In this document: one piece after another, positions 16,309 to 25,562 of the stretch | Layout of the letters: each line of letters opens with the position of its first letter | Position numbering within the stretch: position 1 is the stretch's first letter | DNA from: Polaromonas sp. A23 | Lineage (GTDB): Bacteria > Pseudomonadota > Gammaproteobacteria > Burkholderiales > Burkholderiaceae_C | Reading direction: 5' to 3' | Length of the DNA: 54,543 nt | NCBI RefSeq assembly: GCF_002001015.1 | Contig: NZ_MUNO01000039.1 | Coordinates: 1-54,543, forward strand | The notes under the pieces: generated by a model | Database searches by the model: none | Told to the model about the DNA's origin: nothing | What the model saw: only the letters and a program-made list of their open reading frames with translations | Translations under genes and position numbers: made by a program

Positions 16309-16776
16309 TTACGGCTTGCTGGCAGTCGGAAACGGCCAAGCGGCTTGCGGGTTCAGAGTAGTCTGAGCCGCAGGGGCAGCCGGAGCAGCAGGAGCTTTGG
16401 CAGCGGGTTTTTTCGCGGCTTTCTTCGCAGCGGGCTTTTTCGCTGCTTTCTTGGCTGCAGGCTTTTTGGCAGCGGCTTTTTTCTTTGCCGGTGCTTTTTT
16501 CGCTACTTTTTTCGCAGCCTTCTTGGCAGCAGGCTTCTTCGCAGCAGCTTTTTTTGCAGCTGGCTTTTTGGCCGCTACTTTTTTAGCCGGGGCTTTTTTC
16601 GCTGGCGCTTTTTTCGCAGGAGCTTTTTTAGCTGCTACTTTTTTCGCTGGCGCTTTTTTGGCCGGGGCTTTTTTAGCTGCTGCTTTTTTCGCAGGAGCCT
16701 TCTTAGCCGCTACTTTTTTCGCAGGGGCTTTCTTTGGAGCAGCTTTTTTAGCCGCAGGTTTTTTCGCAGTTGCCAT
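16309..16776 (-). CDS. Histone H1-like DNA-binding protein (Ala/Lys/Pro-rich)
   Basis: 155 residues from the ATG at 16776, preceded by GGAGAA. An in-frame start at 16794 is less likely. From residue 5 to about 130 it consists almost wholly of tandem [14 protein letters not shown]-type units, like the C-terminal tail of eukaryotic H1 and the bacterial H1-like proteins of Bordetella and Chlamydia. The final 25 residues are uncharged ([17 protein letters not shown]). Such lysine-rich proteins bind DNA non-specifically and can compact the nucleoid. The repeat number is probably variable between strains. It has its own terminator. Confidence 0.9.
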   Translation of the reverse strand: MATAKKPAAKKAAPKKAPAKKVAAKKAPAKKAAAKKAPAKKAPAKKVAAKKAPAKKAPAKKAPAKKVAAKKPAAKKAAAKKPAAKKAAKKVAKKAPAKKKAAAKKPAAKKAAKKPAAKKAAKKPAAKAPAAPAAPAAQTTLNPQAAWPFPTASKP

Positions 16777-16964
16777 AGTTTTCTCCTTGATCACATTGCA
16801 AAGAGCACTTCACGTTTGGAGTACGCGAAGCGATTCACGGCGTTGGGCTGTCGGCGAACCGGGCCCAGCGCCGCGAACACGGGAGCAAAGCCCAACGCGC
16901 ACTCTTCGGTGGCGTCGCTGGTCAATGCAAGTCTGGAAATCATTGTTGTATCTTGTTGTGCCTG

Positions 16965-18161
16965 TCAATCCCACGAAAGAGCACCGCCGGACTGGTACTC
17001 GATCACGCGGGTTTCAAAAAAATTGCGTTCCTTTTTCAGGTCAATCATCTCGCTCATCCAGGGGAATGGATTTTCCTCGTTCGGAAACAGCGTTTCCAGG
17101 CCAATTTGCGTAGCGCGGCGATTGGCAATGTAACGGAGATAACCCTTGAACATGGAGGCGTTGAGGCCCAGCACGCCGCGCGGCATGGTGTCCTCCGCGT
17201 AACGGTATTCCAGTTCGACGGCCTTCATGAACAGGGCCTTGATCTCGGCCTTGAACTCGGCAGTCCAGAGCATCGGATTTTCCAGTTTGAGCTGATTGAT
17301 CAGGTCGATGCCGAAGTTGCAGTGCATGGACTCGTCGCGCAGGATGTACTGGTATTGCTCGGCTGCGCCGGTCATCTTGTTCTGCCGGCCCAGCGCCAGG
17401 ATCTGGGTGAAACCGACGTAGAAGAACAGGCCTTCCATCAGACAGGCAAACACTATCAGGGACTTCAGCAGTGTCTGGTCGGCTTCCTGAGTTCCGGTCT
17501 TGAAATTGGGATCGGAGATTGCATCAATGAACGGAATCAGGAACTGGTCCTTGTCCTTGATCGATTGCACTTCGTTGTAGGCGTTGAAAATTTCGCTTTC
17601 GTCCAGGCCCAGTGACTCGGTGATGTACTGGTAGGCGTGGGTATGAATGGCTTCTTCAAAGGCCTGGCGCAGAAGGAATTGACGGCATTCTGGCGCCGTG
17701 ATGTGACGGTAGGTACCCAGCACAATATTGTTGGCTGCCAGCGAGTCGGCAGTGACGAAGAAACCAAGATTGCGCTTGACCAGGCGGCGCTCATCTTCCG
17801 TCAGGCCGTTCGGGTCTTTCCAGAGCGCGATGTCGCGCGTCATGTTCACTTCCTGCGGCATCCAGTGATTGGCGCAGCTGGCCAGATACTTTTCCCAAGC
17901 CCACTTGTACTTGAAGGGCACCAGCTGGTTCACATCGGTCTGGCCGTTGATGATCCGCTTGTCGGCAGCCTTGACGCGATGGGCAGTGGGTGTTGCTGCT
18001 GCGCGGGGAGTGGGAGAGGTCAGCGCGCTGTCGTCCAGCATGCGCGGTGCAGCATGGGGCTGCAAAGAAAGAGGCGGAAGCTCCATCGAGCGGCCTTCAG
18101 AAAGGCCGCTGGTCAAAGATTTTTGCAACGATGGTTTAGCTTCTTCGTCCCAGGTCAACAT
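16965..18161 (-). CDS. nrdB: Ribonucleoside-diphosphate reductase, beta subunit (class Ia)
   Basis: Houses the di-iron/tyrosyl-radical cofactor that drives NrdA. It has 398 residues from the ATG at 18161; a TTG at 18173 is in frame but less likely. The E-x2-H-x3-Y arrangement ([11 protein letters not shown]) places the iron ligands at E170 and H173 and the radical tyrosine at Y177, so this is a tyrosyl-radical enzyme rather than a Phe-substituted type. Further ligands lie in DESMHCNFG. The N-terminal 60 residues are variable and Pro/Ala-rich, longer than in E. coli. It follows nrdA by 131 bp. Confidence 0.96.
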   Translation of the reverse strand: MLTWDEEAKPSLQKSLTSGLSEGRSMELPPLSLQPHAAPRMLDDSALTSPTPRAAATPTAHRVKAADKRIINGQTDVNQLVPFKYKWAWEKYLASCANHWMPQEVNMTRDIALWKDPNGLTEDERRLVKRNLGFFVTADSLAANNIVLGTYRHITAPECRQFLLRQAFEEAIHTHAYQYITESLGLDESEIFNAYNEVQSIKDKDQFLIPFIDAISDPNFKTGTQEADQTLLKSLIVFACLMEGLFFYVGFTQILALGRQNKMTGAAEQYQYILRDESMHCNFGIDLINQLKLENPMLWTAEFKAEIKALFMKAVELEYRYAEDTMPRGVLGLNASMFKGYLRYIANRRATQIGLETLFPNEENPFPWMSEMIDLKKERNFFETRVIEYQSGGALSWD

Positions 18162-18292
18162 AGATGTTTCCAATAGGTTGGATTATGAAAGCAGCGATAC
18201 AAAATGAAAAGTGTTCATTCACATCGCTATAAATTAGTGTTGCTCAATTACATCGAATCGGGTAATGGATTCCCCATACCCTGACTCGATTT

Positions 18293-21199
18293 TTATTGGC
18301 ATGCCTCACAACCAGGGTCGTCGATGGCGCAAAACTTGATGTCCGTCGCAGGTGATGAATTCATCTGCGCCTGAGCCGTTGCTGCTGCCGCGTCGAGTGC
18401 ATTCATGCTGCCAGTGTCGTCGGTATTTCCCGAAGCGACGGCATTCATCTTGCCGGCCTTGACTGTCGATTTTTCTGCATGGGTGGCACTCATGGTGCGC
18501 AGGTAGTACGTGGTCTTCAGGCCGCGCAGCCATGCAAGCTTGTAGGTGTCGTCGAGCTTTTTGCCTGAGGCGCCCGACATGTAAATGTTGAGCGACTGTG
18601 CCTGGTCAATCCATTTCTGGCGCCGTGAGGCAGCTTCGACCAGCCATGTGGCATCGACCTCGAACGCCGTGGCGTACAGGGCCTTGATGTCCTGTGGCAC
18701 ACGGTCAATGGGACGCAGCGATCCGTCGAAGTGCTTCAGGTCTACCACCATGACGTCATCCCACAGACCCAGGCGCTTGAGGTCACGCACCAGGTAGTGG
18801 TTGATCACGGTGAATTCGCCGGACAGGTTGGACTTGACCGAGAGGTTGCCGAAGCAGGGCTCGATACAGGCGTCCACACCGATGATGTTGGAGATGGTGG
18901 CTGTTGGAGCGATGGCAACACAGTTGGAGTTGCGCATGCCGTCTTTTGCAATCTTCTTGCGGAGTGCAACCCAATCCATCGTAGACGAACGGTCGACTTC
19001 CACGTAGCCGCCACGCTCTTTGGCCAGCATGTCGAGGGTGTCCAGCGGCAAAATTCCCTGATCCCAGAGCGATCCCTTGTAGCTGGTGTACTTGCCGCGT
19101 TCTTTGGCCAACTCGGTCGAGGCCCAGTAGGCGTGGTAGCAGACCGCTTCCATCGACTTGTCCGCAAACTCGACGGCGGCATCCGATGCGTAGGGAACGC
19201 GCAGTTCATACAGGCAGTCCTGGAAACCCATGATGCCCAGACCGACCGGACGGTGGCGCATGTTGGAGTCACGCGCTTTCTTGACGGCGTAGTAATTGAT
19301 GTCGATCACGTTGTCCAGCATGCGCATGGCCGTGGTGATGGTCTTCTTCAGTTTTTCGTGGTCCACGGCGCCATCTTTCAGATGCTGGGCCAAATTCACG
19401 GAACCAAGATTGCACACGGCAGTTTCGGTGTCGCTGGTGTTGAGCGTGATTTCCGTGCACAGGTTCGAAGAGTGCACCACGCCCGCATGCTGCTGGGGCG
19501 AGCGTACATTGCATGCGTCCTTGAAGGTGATCCAGGGATGGCCGGTTTCAAACAGCATCGAGAGCATCTTGCGCCACATGTCGATGGCCTGCAGCTTGCG
19601 GGCCGGCTTGATTTCACCGCGCTCGGCTTTGGCTTCGTAAGCGGTGTAGGCCTTCTCAAATTCGACACCGAATTTGTCGTGCAGGTCCGGTGTGTCGGAT
19701 GGCGAGAACAGCGTCCAGCTGCCTTTTTCCATCACGCGGCGCATGAACAGGTCGGGAATCCAATTGGCGGTGTTCATGTCGTGCGTGCGGCGGCGGTCGT
19801 CGCCGGTGTTTTTGCGCAACTCCAGGAACTCTTCAATGTCCAGGTGCCAGGTTTCCAGGTAAGCGCAAACAGCGCCCTTGCGTTTGCCGCCCTGGTTGAC
19901 CGCGACGGCCGTATCGTTGACCACTTTGAGGAATGGCACGACGCCTTGCGACTCGCCATTGGTGCCTTTGATATGGGCACCGAGGGCGCGTACCGGGGTC
20001 CAGTCGTTGCCGAGGCCGCCGGCGAACTTGGACAGCAGCGCGTTTTCCTTGATGGCATCGTAAATGCCGCCCAGGTCATCGGCCACCGTGGTCAAGTAGC
20101 AGGAAGACAGCTGCGAGCGCAGGGTGCCTGCATTGAACAGGGTGGGGGTGCTGGACATGAAGTCAAACGACGACATGATTTCATAGAACTCGATGGCACG
20201 GGCTTCGCGGTCAATTTCGTCGAGCGCCAGGCCCATGGCCACACGCATGAAAAAAGCCTGGGGCAATTCGATCCGCTGCTTGCGTACGTGCAGGAAGTAA
20301 CGATCAAACAGGGTCTGCAGGCCGAGGTAATCAAACTTCAGGTCGCGCTCAGGTTTAAGCGCTGCGCCCAGACGGGCGAGGTCAAACTGCTGCAGCTTTT
20401 CATCCAGGAGTTCATTGGCCACGCCTTTGGCGATGAATTCCGGAAAATATTCCGCGTAACGCGTGGCCATGTTTTCCTGGGTGACTTCCTCGCCCAGCAC
20501 TTCGCGACGAATGGTGTGCAGCAGCAGGCGTGCCGTGGCGTAGGTGTAGTCAGGATCCTTCTCAATCAATGTGCGTGCTGCCAGGATGGACGCCTTGTAG
20601 ACCTCGTCGATCGGCACACCGTCGTACAGATTGCGCATGGTTTCCTGAACGATGGGGTCCGGCTTGATCTCGGCGCCCAGGCCGGCGCAGGAGGCTTCGA
20701 TCAGCGCCTGCAGCTTGCCTATATCCAGCGTGACTTTTTTCCCACCGTCCAGCACATGCAGCTGCGGCGCTTCTGCAACAGGCGCCTGCGGTTGGCGCGC
20801 ACGTTCCTGTGTGCGCTTTTCGCGGTAGAGCACATAGGCACGCGCGATCTCGTGGTGACCGCCGCGCATCAAGCCCAGTTCAACCTGGTCCTGCACGTCT
20901 TCTATATGAAAGGTGCCGCCGCCTGGACGCGAACGCATCAGGGCGCGCATAACGGCCTGGGTCAGGCCATCCACCGTTTCACGCACGCTGGCCGAAGCTG
21001 CTCCCTGCGTGCCGTGCACCGCCAGAAAAGCTTTCATCATCGCCACGGCGATCTTGTTTGGCTCAAAGGGGACCACTGAACCGTTGCGGCGGATGATCTG
21101 GTAGTGGGCCAGGGAACTGGCGTGGGCGCTGGTGGCGGGAGTCTGTGGTGCGATGGGCATGCCGGCGGGGGCGGGTGCTGCATGTTGGGCTGTTTGCAT
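18293..21199 (-). CDS. nrdA: Ribonucleoside-diphosphate reductase, alpha subunit (class Ia)
   Basis: Reduces ribonucleoside diphosphates to deoxyribonucleotides. It has 968 residues from the ATG at 21199, which is preceded by GAGGAAAAC; an upstream start at 21235 is rejected. Domain order: a 40-residue Ala/Pro-rich lead, an ATP cone (about residues 34-130, RRNGSVVPFEPNKI onward) for allosteric activity control, the R1 N-terminal domain, and the catalytic barrel with NLCTEITLNTSDTETAVCNLGSVNL. The C-terminal tail DDPGCEACQ carries the Cys pair that re-reduces the active site. It is longer than E. coli NrdA (761), as in several other betaproteobacteria. It is controlled by the NrdR boxes upstream. 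Confidence 0.96.
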   Translation of the reverse strand: MQTAQHAAPAPAGMPIAPQTPATSAHASSLAHYQIIRRNGSVVPFEPNKIAVAMMKAFLAVHGTQGAASASVRETVDGLTQAVMRALMRSRPGGGTFHIEDVQDQVELGLMRGGHHEIARAYVLYREKRTQERARQPQAPVAEAPQLHVLDGGKKVTLDIGKLQALIEASCAGLGAEIKPDPIVQETMRNLYDGVPIDEVYKASILAARTLIEKDPDYTYATARLLLHTIRREVLGEEVTQENMATRYAEYFPEFIAKGVANELLDEKLQQFDLARLGAALKPERDLKFDYLGLQTLFDRYFLHVRKQRIELPQAFFMRVAMGLALDEIDREARAIEFYEIMSSFDFMSSTPTLFNAGTLRSQLSSCYLTTVADDLGGIYDAIKENALLSKFAGGLGNDWTPVRALGAHIKGTNGESQGVVPFLKVVNDTAVAVNQGGKRKGAVCAYLETWHLDIEEFLELRKNTGDDRRRTHDMNTANWIPDLFMRRVMEKGSWTLFSPSDTPDLHDKFGVEFEKAYTAYEAKAERGEIKPARKLQAIDMWRKMLSMLFETGHPWITFKDACNVRSPQQHAGVVHSSNLCTEITLNTSDTETAVCNLGSVNLAQHLKDGAVDHEKLKKTITTAMRMLDNVIDINYYAVKKARDSNMRHRPVGLGIMGFQDCLYELRVPYASDAAVEFADKSMEAVCYHAYWASTELAKERGKYTSYKGSLWDQGILPLDTLDMLAKERGGYVEVDRSSTMDWVALRKKIAKDGMRNSNCVAIAPTATISNIIGVDACIEPCFGNLSVKSNLSGEFTVINHYLVRDLKRLGLWDDVMVVDLKHFDGSLRPIDRVPQDIKALYATAFEVDATWLVEAASRRQKWIDQAQSLNIYMSGASGKKLDDTYKLAWLRGLKTTYYLRTMSATHAEKSTVKAGKMNAVASGNTDDTGSMNALDAAAATAQAQMNSSPATDIKFCAIDDPGCEACQ

Positions 21200-21344
21200 G
21201 TTTTCCTCGTTGTGTCTTGTTGTTGGTGAGTTCAATGTGATTCAGGGCAAGGAAAGGGCTGACGGTGGCCGGTGACTGGCTTGGTGGCGGGCTTTCCTCG
21301 GGCTGTTTGGCACCTGAATCCATCCATGGGAATATAGGACTAAG

Positions 21345-21391
21345 ACACTATACCTAGGGTCTGGAGTGATTTCAAGCACTACAGGTAGTGT
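21345..21391 (-). promoter_or_regulatory. nrdAB promoter with two NrdR boxes
   Basis: On the minus strand, TTGAAA (plus 21370-21375) and TATAGT (plus 21347-21352) are separated by 17 bases, a good sigma-70 promoter about 140 bp upstream of nrdA. NrdR box 1, ACACTATACCTAGGGT (21345-21360), overlaps the -10. Box 2, GCACTACAGGTAGTGT (21376-21391), lies just upstream of the -35. Their cores start 31 bp apart, three helical turns, as known for NrdR operators. NrdR would repress when bound to ATP/dATP. The rest of the gap (21200-21344 and 21392-21571) shows no gene. Confidence 0.82.
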
Positions 21392-21571
21392 ATCGGTCCT
21401 GAATGGCTGCGTCACGCGCAGGTTACTTTTTGTGGCTTTTTTTTGCGGGTAAAAATGCACAATCCCGGGTCGTAATGCGTGGTGCGGGGAGGTGCAGTTG
21501 TCCATCTCATGCACGCTAATCGAGCATTGGTGCGCTCTCCGGGGCGTTCAGGCAATTAGGCGGCGGGATCG

Positions 21572-22174
21572 TCAGGGTGCGCGCGTTTCGGTGTTTGCGG
21601 GAAAACACTTAGACGGCAAACCAAGCGAAGCCTGCAACCGCGACCATTCGAATCCCTTGCCTGGATCCTGCTTGCGACCGATGGCGATGTGTTCGTGGCC
21701 GGCCAGGTGAGCCACAGGGTATTGCTGCAGCAGGGCTGCGCAGACGCTTGCCAGGGTTTCGTACTGCGAGGCTTCGAACGGCCCACCCTCCAGGCCTTCG
21801 AGTTCTATACCGATGGAGTCGTCGTTGCAGTTGCTTCTTCCGCGGTAATTGGATTCGCCGGCGTGCCAGGCGCGGTCATCGCAACTCACAAACTGCCACA
21901 GTTCGCCTGAACGGCTGATAAAAAAGTGGGAAGACACTTGCAGTCCCCGGTGGCTTTGAAAGTAGGGATGGGCCTCCCAGTCCAGCGTATTGGTAAACAG
22001 GCGCTGGACCTGGCCATTGCCAAACTCGCCAGGCGGCAGGCTGATGGAATGGATAACGATCAGGTCAAGGCAGGCCGATGAAGGACGCGGACCAAAGTTG
22101 GGCGAGGCCAGCACCTTCGCATAGCGGTACCAGCCTTCCTGCCAAAGTACTGGCGCGGCCTCACGCCTGTTCAT
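21572..22174 (-). CDS. ampD: 1,6-anhydro-N-acetylmuramyl-L-alanine amidase AmpD
   Basis: Cytosolic zinc amidase that cleaves the peptide from anhydro-muropeptides during murein recycling; its loss derepresses AmpC-type beta-lactamases where AmpR is present. About 200 residues from the ATG at 22174. Upstream in-frame ATGs at 22186 and 22192 are possible, and none has a strong Shine-Dalgarno. Amidase_2 motifs are LIVIHSISLPPGEFG, SSHFFISRSGELWQFV, RAWHAGES and GHEHIAIGRKQDPG. The start lies inside the end of pilR. It makes the pathway that feeds Mpl in this window. Confidence 0.94.
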   Translation of the reverse strand: MNRREAAPVLWQEGWYRYAKVLASPNFGPRPSSACLDLIVIHSISLPPGEFGNGQVQRLFTNTLDWEAHPYFQSHRGLQVSSHFFISRSGELWQFVSCDDRAWHAGESNYRGRSNCNDDSIGIELEGLEGGPFEASQYETLASVCAALLQQYPVAHLAGHEHIAIGRKQDPGKGFEWSRLQASLGLPSKCFPANTETRAP

Positions 22175-23582
22175 CGGCAGCTTCATCGCCATTGGGCGTG
22201 ATGATGTTCAGACGGGCAATGCGATAACGGATCTGCCGCAGGCTGATGCCCAGCTTGGCTGCCGCCGCTGTACGGTTGAACCCGGTTTCCTGTAGAACCT
22301 TTGTGAGGATGCTGCGTTCCTGGCCGTCAAGAAAATCCTGAAGGTTCTCGGGTACTGCAACATACTCGGCCGGAGGTGATTCGAGATGCAGGTCGTCGCT
22401 GTCGCCAAGTGCGATTGCACGGTGCAGGATGTTTTCTAGTTCCCTGACATTTCCGTTAAAGGGGTGGCGCTGCAAGGTGGACAAGACCTTGGCTGAGAGA
22501 TCAGGCACGCGAAAACCTGACTCCCGACAAATTCGTTCCAGCAGTTCCCGGCACAAGGCGGGCAGATCTTCGCGACGTTCGCGCAGCGGAGGCACACTGA
22601 TTTCAATCACGTTGAGCCGGTAATACAGGTCCTGGCGAAATGTTGCGGCCGCCACTGCGGTCGCCAGATCTTTGTGGGTGGCGCTGACAATGCGCACATC
22701 TACCGTGTCCTCTTGCGCCGACCCCAATGGCCTGACGACACGCTCCTGGATCGCGCGCAGCAGCTTGGACTGCATGGCCAGCGGAAGGTCACCGATCTCG
22801 TCAAGAAAAAGAGTACCGCCCTTGGCTGCCTGAAAATAGCCGAGCCTGTCTTGTGCCGATCCGGTGTAGGCACCCTTGCGCGCTCCGAAAAACTCGGCCT
22901 CCAGCAGATTTTCCGGAATAGCTCCGCAGTTGACGGCAACAAACGGTCCGGCCGAACGATGACTGCAGTCGTGAACCGCCCGGGCGACCAGTTCTTTGCC
23001 GGTACCCGACTCGCCCTGGATCAACACGGGAGCCATGCTGCCCGCAACCTTGACGATGCGGGCTTTGACTGCCTGCATCACAGCCGACTCGCCGACCAGG
23101 CGTTGCAAGGTCGGCGAGGTTTCCGTGATGCGGACAACTGCTTTGGCGGTCGTCGTGCCCGCGTCGCCGTCAGGCTTGTTCCTTTCGTGAATGCCTGTAT
23201 GGTCTGCCGGCCCCTGAATGGCGGATGCCACCACACTGCGAAACTGTTTGAGGTCGACTGGTTTTGTCAGATAGTCAAAGGCGCCGGCTTTCAGCGCGTC
23301 CACGGCATTCTCGGCCGAGCCATGGGCTGTGATGACCACACATCGTTCGGGCCGGTGCTGGATCACCATTTCGCGCAGTAATTCCAGTCCCAGTCCGTCG
23401 GGCAAGCGCATGTCCGTAATCACGGCGTCGAAACGTTTTTGTTGCAGCTGCGCACGCGCTTGCGCAAGGTCGGCGGCGGCCTCAACCTGGTAGCCCTCAC
23501 GAAGCAGCGTCAGTTCGTAGAGGGTGCGCAGGTCGGGCTCATCGTCAATCACCAGTATGTGGGCCTGATTCGGATGGGTCAT
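22161..23582 (-). CDS. pilR: Sigma-54-dependent response regulator PilR
   Basis: 473 residues from the ATG at 23582. Receiver domain with phosphoacceptor D57, AAA+ sigma-54 activator domain with Walker A GESGTGKE, and a C-terminal Fis-type helix-turn-helix (FNRTAAAAKLGISLRQIRYRI). The sigma-54 contact loop reads GAYTGS (from residue 237) in place of the usual GAFTGA. Together with the adjacent PilS-like kinase it should activate type IV pilin transcription, as in Pseudomonas. No pilin gene is in the window, so the pilus role rests on pairing and architecture. Confidence 0.88.
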   Translation of the reverse strand: MTHPNQAHILVIDDEPDLRTLYELTLLREGYQVEAAADLAQARAQLQQKRFDAVITDMRLPDGLGLELLREMVIQHRPERCVVITAHGSAENAVDALKAGAFDYLTKPVDLKQFRSVVASAIQGPADHTGIHERNKPDGDAGTTTAKAVVRITETSPTLQRLVGESAVMQAVKARIVKVAGSMAPVLIQGESGTGKELVARAVHDCSHRSAGPFVAVNCGAIPENLLEAEFFGARKGAYTGSAQDRLGYFQAAKGGTLFLDEIGDLPLAMQSKLLRAIQERVVRPLGSAQEDTVDVRIVSATHKDLATAVAAATFRQDLYYRLNVIEISVPPLRERREDLPALCRELLERICRESGFRVPDLSAKVLSTLQRHPFNGNVRELENILHRAIALGDSDDLHLESPPAEYVAVPENLQDFLDGQERSILTKVLQETGFNRTAAAAKLGISLRQIRYRIARLNIITPNGDEAADEQA

Positions 23583-23640
23583 GGTGTTTCCGTGATTGCA
23601 GGCCACATTGTGTCAAAACTGGTGCGATGTGCCGTCACTG

Positions 23641-25329
23641 TTAACCCGTTGTTCGGAGGAGCACAAAAAACTCGTTGCCTTGCACGCTGTTGCGGGCGGC
23701 GCGCTGGTAGCCGATCAAGGCCCCATGGCGCTCGCAGAGCTCCCTGCATATATAGAGGCCCAGACCGCTGGAGCGGCTTTCGGACGAGAAAAAAGGTTCG
23801 AACAGATGCGATTGCACCGTTTTCTCCAGCGGTTGTCCGTCGCTCCATACCGCGAGTCGCGGTTGCCCGCTGGCCGCCATTTCGGTGGTGACCTGAATGG
23901 CATCGGCTGCTGAACTTGCATAACGCAAGGCGTTGTCCAGCAGGTTGACCATCAGGCGGCGCAGGTGCTCTGCCTCGAAAAGCACCGTGGCCCGCCCGGC
24001 GCCCAAACGCAGATGCAGGCGCTGGCTGGACCCTGTTTGTTGTGTCCAGTCGGCGCAAATACGCTGTACGGCTTCATCCAGAAAAAGGGTGGCGTTTTCC
24101 ACTTGAGGCCCTTGTTCCTGGACACGCGAAATATTGAGGATTTCCTCGACGATTCTGGCAAGCCGCTGCGCATTTTGCCTGACCATGCCTGTTAATTGGC
24201 GGTGCTCGGGGCCCGTTAGATCCTCTTCCAGGAGGGCATTGGCCTGCGTGATGGCGGCCAGCGGGTTCCGGATTTCATGCGCCACAGCAGCAGACATGCG
24301 TCCCATCGCCGCCATTTTTTCCGTACGCACCCGGGCCTCCATTTCCCTGAGGTCCTCCAGAAACATCACGCACAGGCTTTCTTGCGAGCCGTCGCGCGAG
24401 GCGGCCAGTCGCGTTCGCACCTGCAGACGCCGTGCGCGACGTGAACTATGTTCCAGGCTGACATCGGCTTGCTGGGGTGTCCGTTGTTCAAACGTCAATT
24501 GAGCCAAATCCGCCAGCGGTTGCCAAGCCACTTCAGCGGCGATGACAAAAGGCGCTGACCGGGCGGTGCCCTCGGTAGCTAGCAACCGCCGCGAGGCTGG
24601 ATTTGCGGCACGCACGATGCCGTGCGTGTCGATGACCAGCACGCCATCGACCAAGGTGTCAATGACCAGCTCGTTGACCTGGGTCTGCATGCGTGCGGCC
24701 GACTGGCTTCGTTCGGCCCGGATCTGTTCCCGCGTCAGTCGCAGGGCCAGCTGGTTGGCCAGCAGGGCGACGATGAAGAAACCGGAACCGCTCAAGCCGG
24801 CTTGCAGGAATCGGGCAGTTGCGTCCCCGGGCAGTTGCAGGGATGCCCACCACGCGTCGATCAGCAGCAGCAGTGTGACGCTGGCTGCGGTTCCGAGGGC
24901 CAACAAAATGGGACCCAACACCGATGCCAGCAATACCGGCAGGGCAAACAGCGCGGTGTAGTTGATGGCACCTGACTGCAGGAAATTGAGTGCGGAAAAT
25001 GCGAGGACATCGACCCCGACCGTGGACACCCACTGGGCATCGAAGGAGGTTCCCGGCGGTTTCGGGTGTGCCCATATCCTGACGGCGATCGCAGCCACAA
25101 AATACGCCAGACACAACACTATCATGCCCTTGCTGACGGGCTGGCCCAAGGCGTAGATGAAGGCCTGCAGGGTGAGGAGCACACTGGCAAGCGTGACGCG
25201 AGCCGCCATGAAGGCGCGCCATAACCGCCCAAAGGACTCTCCGCCGGGTTCTGATTCCCAGGCGCTGGTTCTCATGTCCACCGCCCCGAACCAGGAATTG
25301 GGCGAGTCCGCGGCCGCCTTGTTTGCCAT
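23641..25329 (-). CDS. pilS: Sensor histidine kinase PilS
   Basis: 562 residues. About six hydrophobic segments occupy residues 30-210, followed by a PAS-like domain (VNELVIDTLVDGVLVIDTHGIVRAANPASRRLL). The HisKA domain has H351 in HEIRNPLAAI. The HATPase has the G box SSGLGLYICRELCERHG. The multi-span N-terminus with a PAS module is the PilS architecture. The ATG at 25329 overlaps the stop of the preceding small gene by one base, and pilR follows after 58 bp, giving one operon. Confidence 0.9.
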   Translation of the reverse strand: MANKAAADSPNSWFGAVDMRTSAWESEPGGESFGRLWRAFMAARVTLASVLLTLQAFIYALGQPVSKGMIVLCLAYFVAAIAVRIWAHPKPPGTSFDAQWVSTVGVDVLAFSALNFLQSGAINYTALFALPVLLASVLGPILLALGTAASVTLLLLIDAWWASLQLPGDATARFLQAGLSGSGFFIVALLANQLALRLTREQIRAERSQSAARMQTQVNELVIDTLVDGVLVIDTHGIVRAANPASRRLLATEGTARSAPFVIAAEVAWQPLADLAQLTFEQRTPQQADVSLEHSSRRARRLQVRTRLAASRDGSQESLCVMFLEDLREMEARVRTEKMAAMGRMSAAVAHEIRNPLAAITQANALLEEDLTGPEHRQLTGMVRQNAQRLARIVEEILNISRVQEQGPQVENATLFLDEAVQRICADWTQQTGSSQRLHLRLGAGRATVLFEAEHLRRLMVNLLDNALRYASSAADAIQVTTEMAASGQPRLAVWSDGQPLEKTVQSHLFEPFFSSESRSSGLGLYICRELCERHGALIGYQRAARNSVQGNEFFVLLRTTG

Positions 25330-25562
25330 CAGGGTTCGGCTTGCCGGCGATGCGTGTCGCTACAGTAAAAGCCTTGCCCGCCGGGCAAGGCTTCCGAACG
25401 GGGCAGATGCACGGCACAGACAGCGCAGGCCACCATCTCGGTGGCGGGCTTGCCGGCAGCCGCGTCGCGCCGGGGAGGTGTTTCCTGTTGATCGGCGCGC
25501 CGGTTGCTCCGCCAGAGCCAGAGGACTACCAGTGCCAGGATGATCACAAGCAGATATTTCAT
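25329..25562 (-). CDS. PP0621-family small membrane protein
   Basis: 77 residues: an N-terminal hydrophobic anchor (MKYLLVIILALVVLWLWR) and a basic linker, then a Cys/His cluster (C-x2-C-x2-H, later C-x3-H) that looks like a small zinc ribbon (MVACAVCAVHLPRSEAL). This fits the PP0621 family often found just upstream of pilS. The function is unknown. It overlaps the CcsA-like gene by four bases and pilS by one, so it belongs to a tightly coupled operon. Confidence 0.85.
   Translation of the reverse strand: MKYLLVIILALVVLWLWRSNRRADQQETPPRRDAAAGKPATEMVACAVCAVHLPRSEALPGGQGFYCSDTHRRQAEP

Noticed and set aside
16345..17133. Phe/Arg/Ser-rich open frames opposite the histone-H1-like gene
   Set aside because: Their low-complexity composition is the direct complement of the AKP repeats; the minus-strand reading has a ribosome site, family similarity and a terminator.
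18226..18245. GCTAT in the nrdB-nrdA spacer resembling R2
   Set aside because: The partner blocks at the required distances do not match.
18731..21079. Long open frame of 782 codons on the plus strand
   Set aside because: It lies wholly opposite nrdA, has biased composition and no recognisable domain; it is a GC-rich shadow frame. The same applies to frames opposite opgH (27921-29795), miaB/glrK (34284-36455) and aroG (5563-7335).
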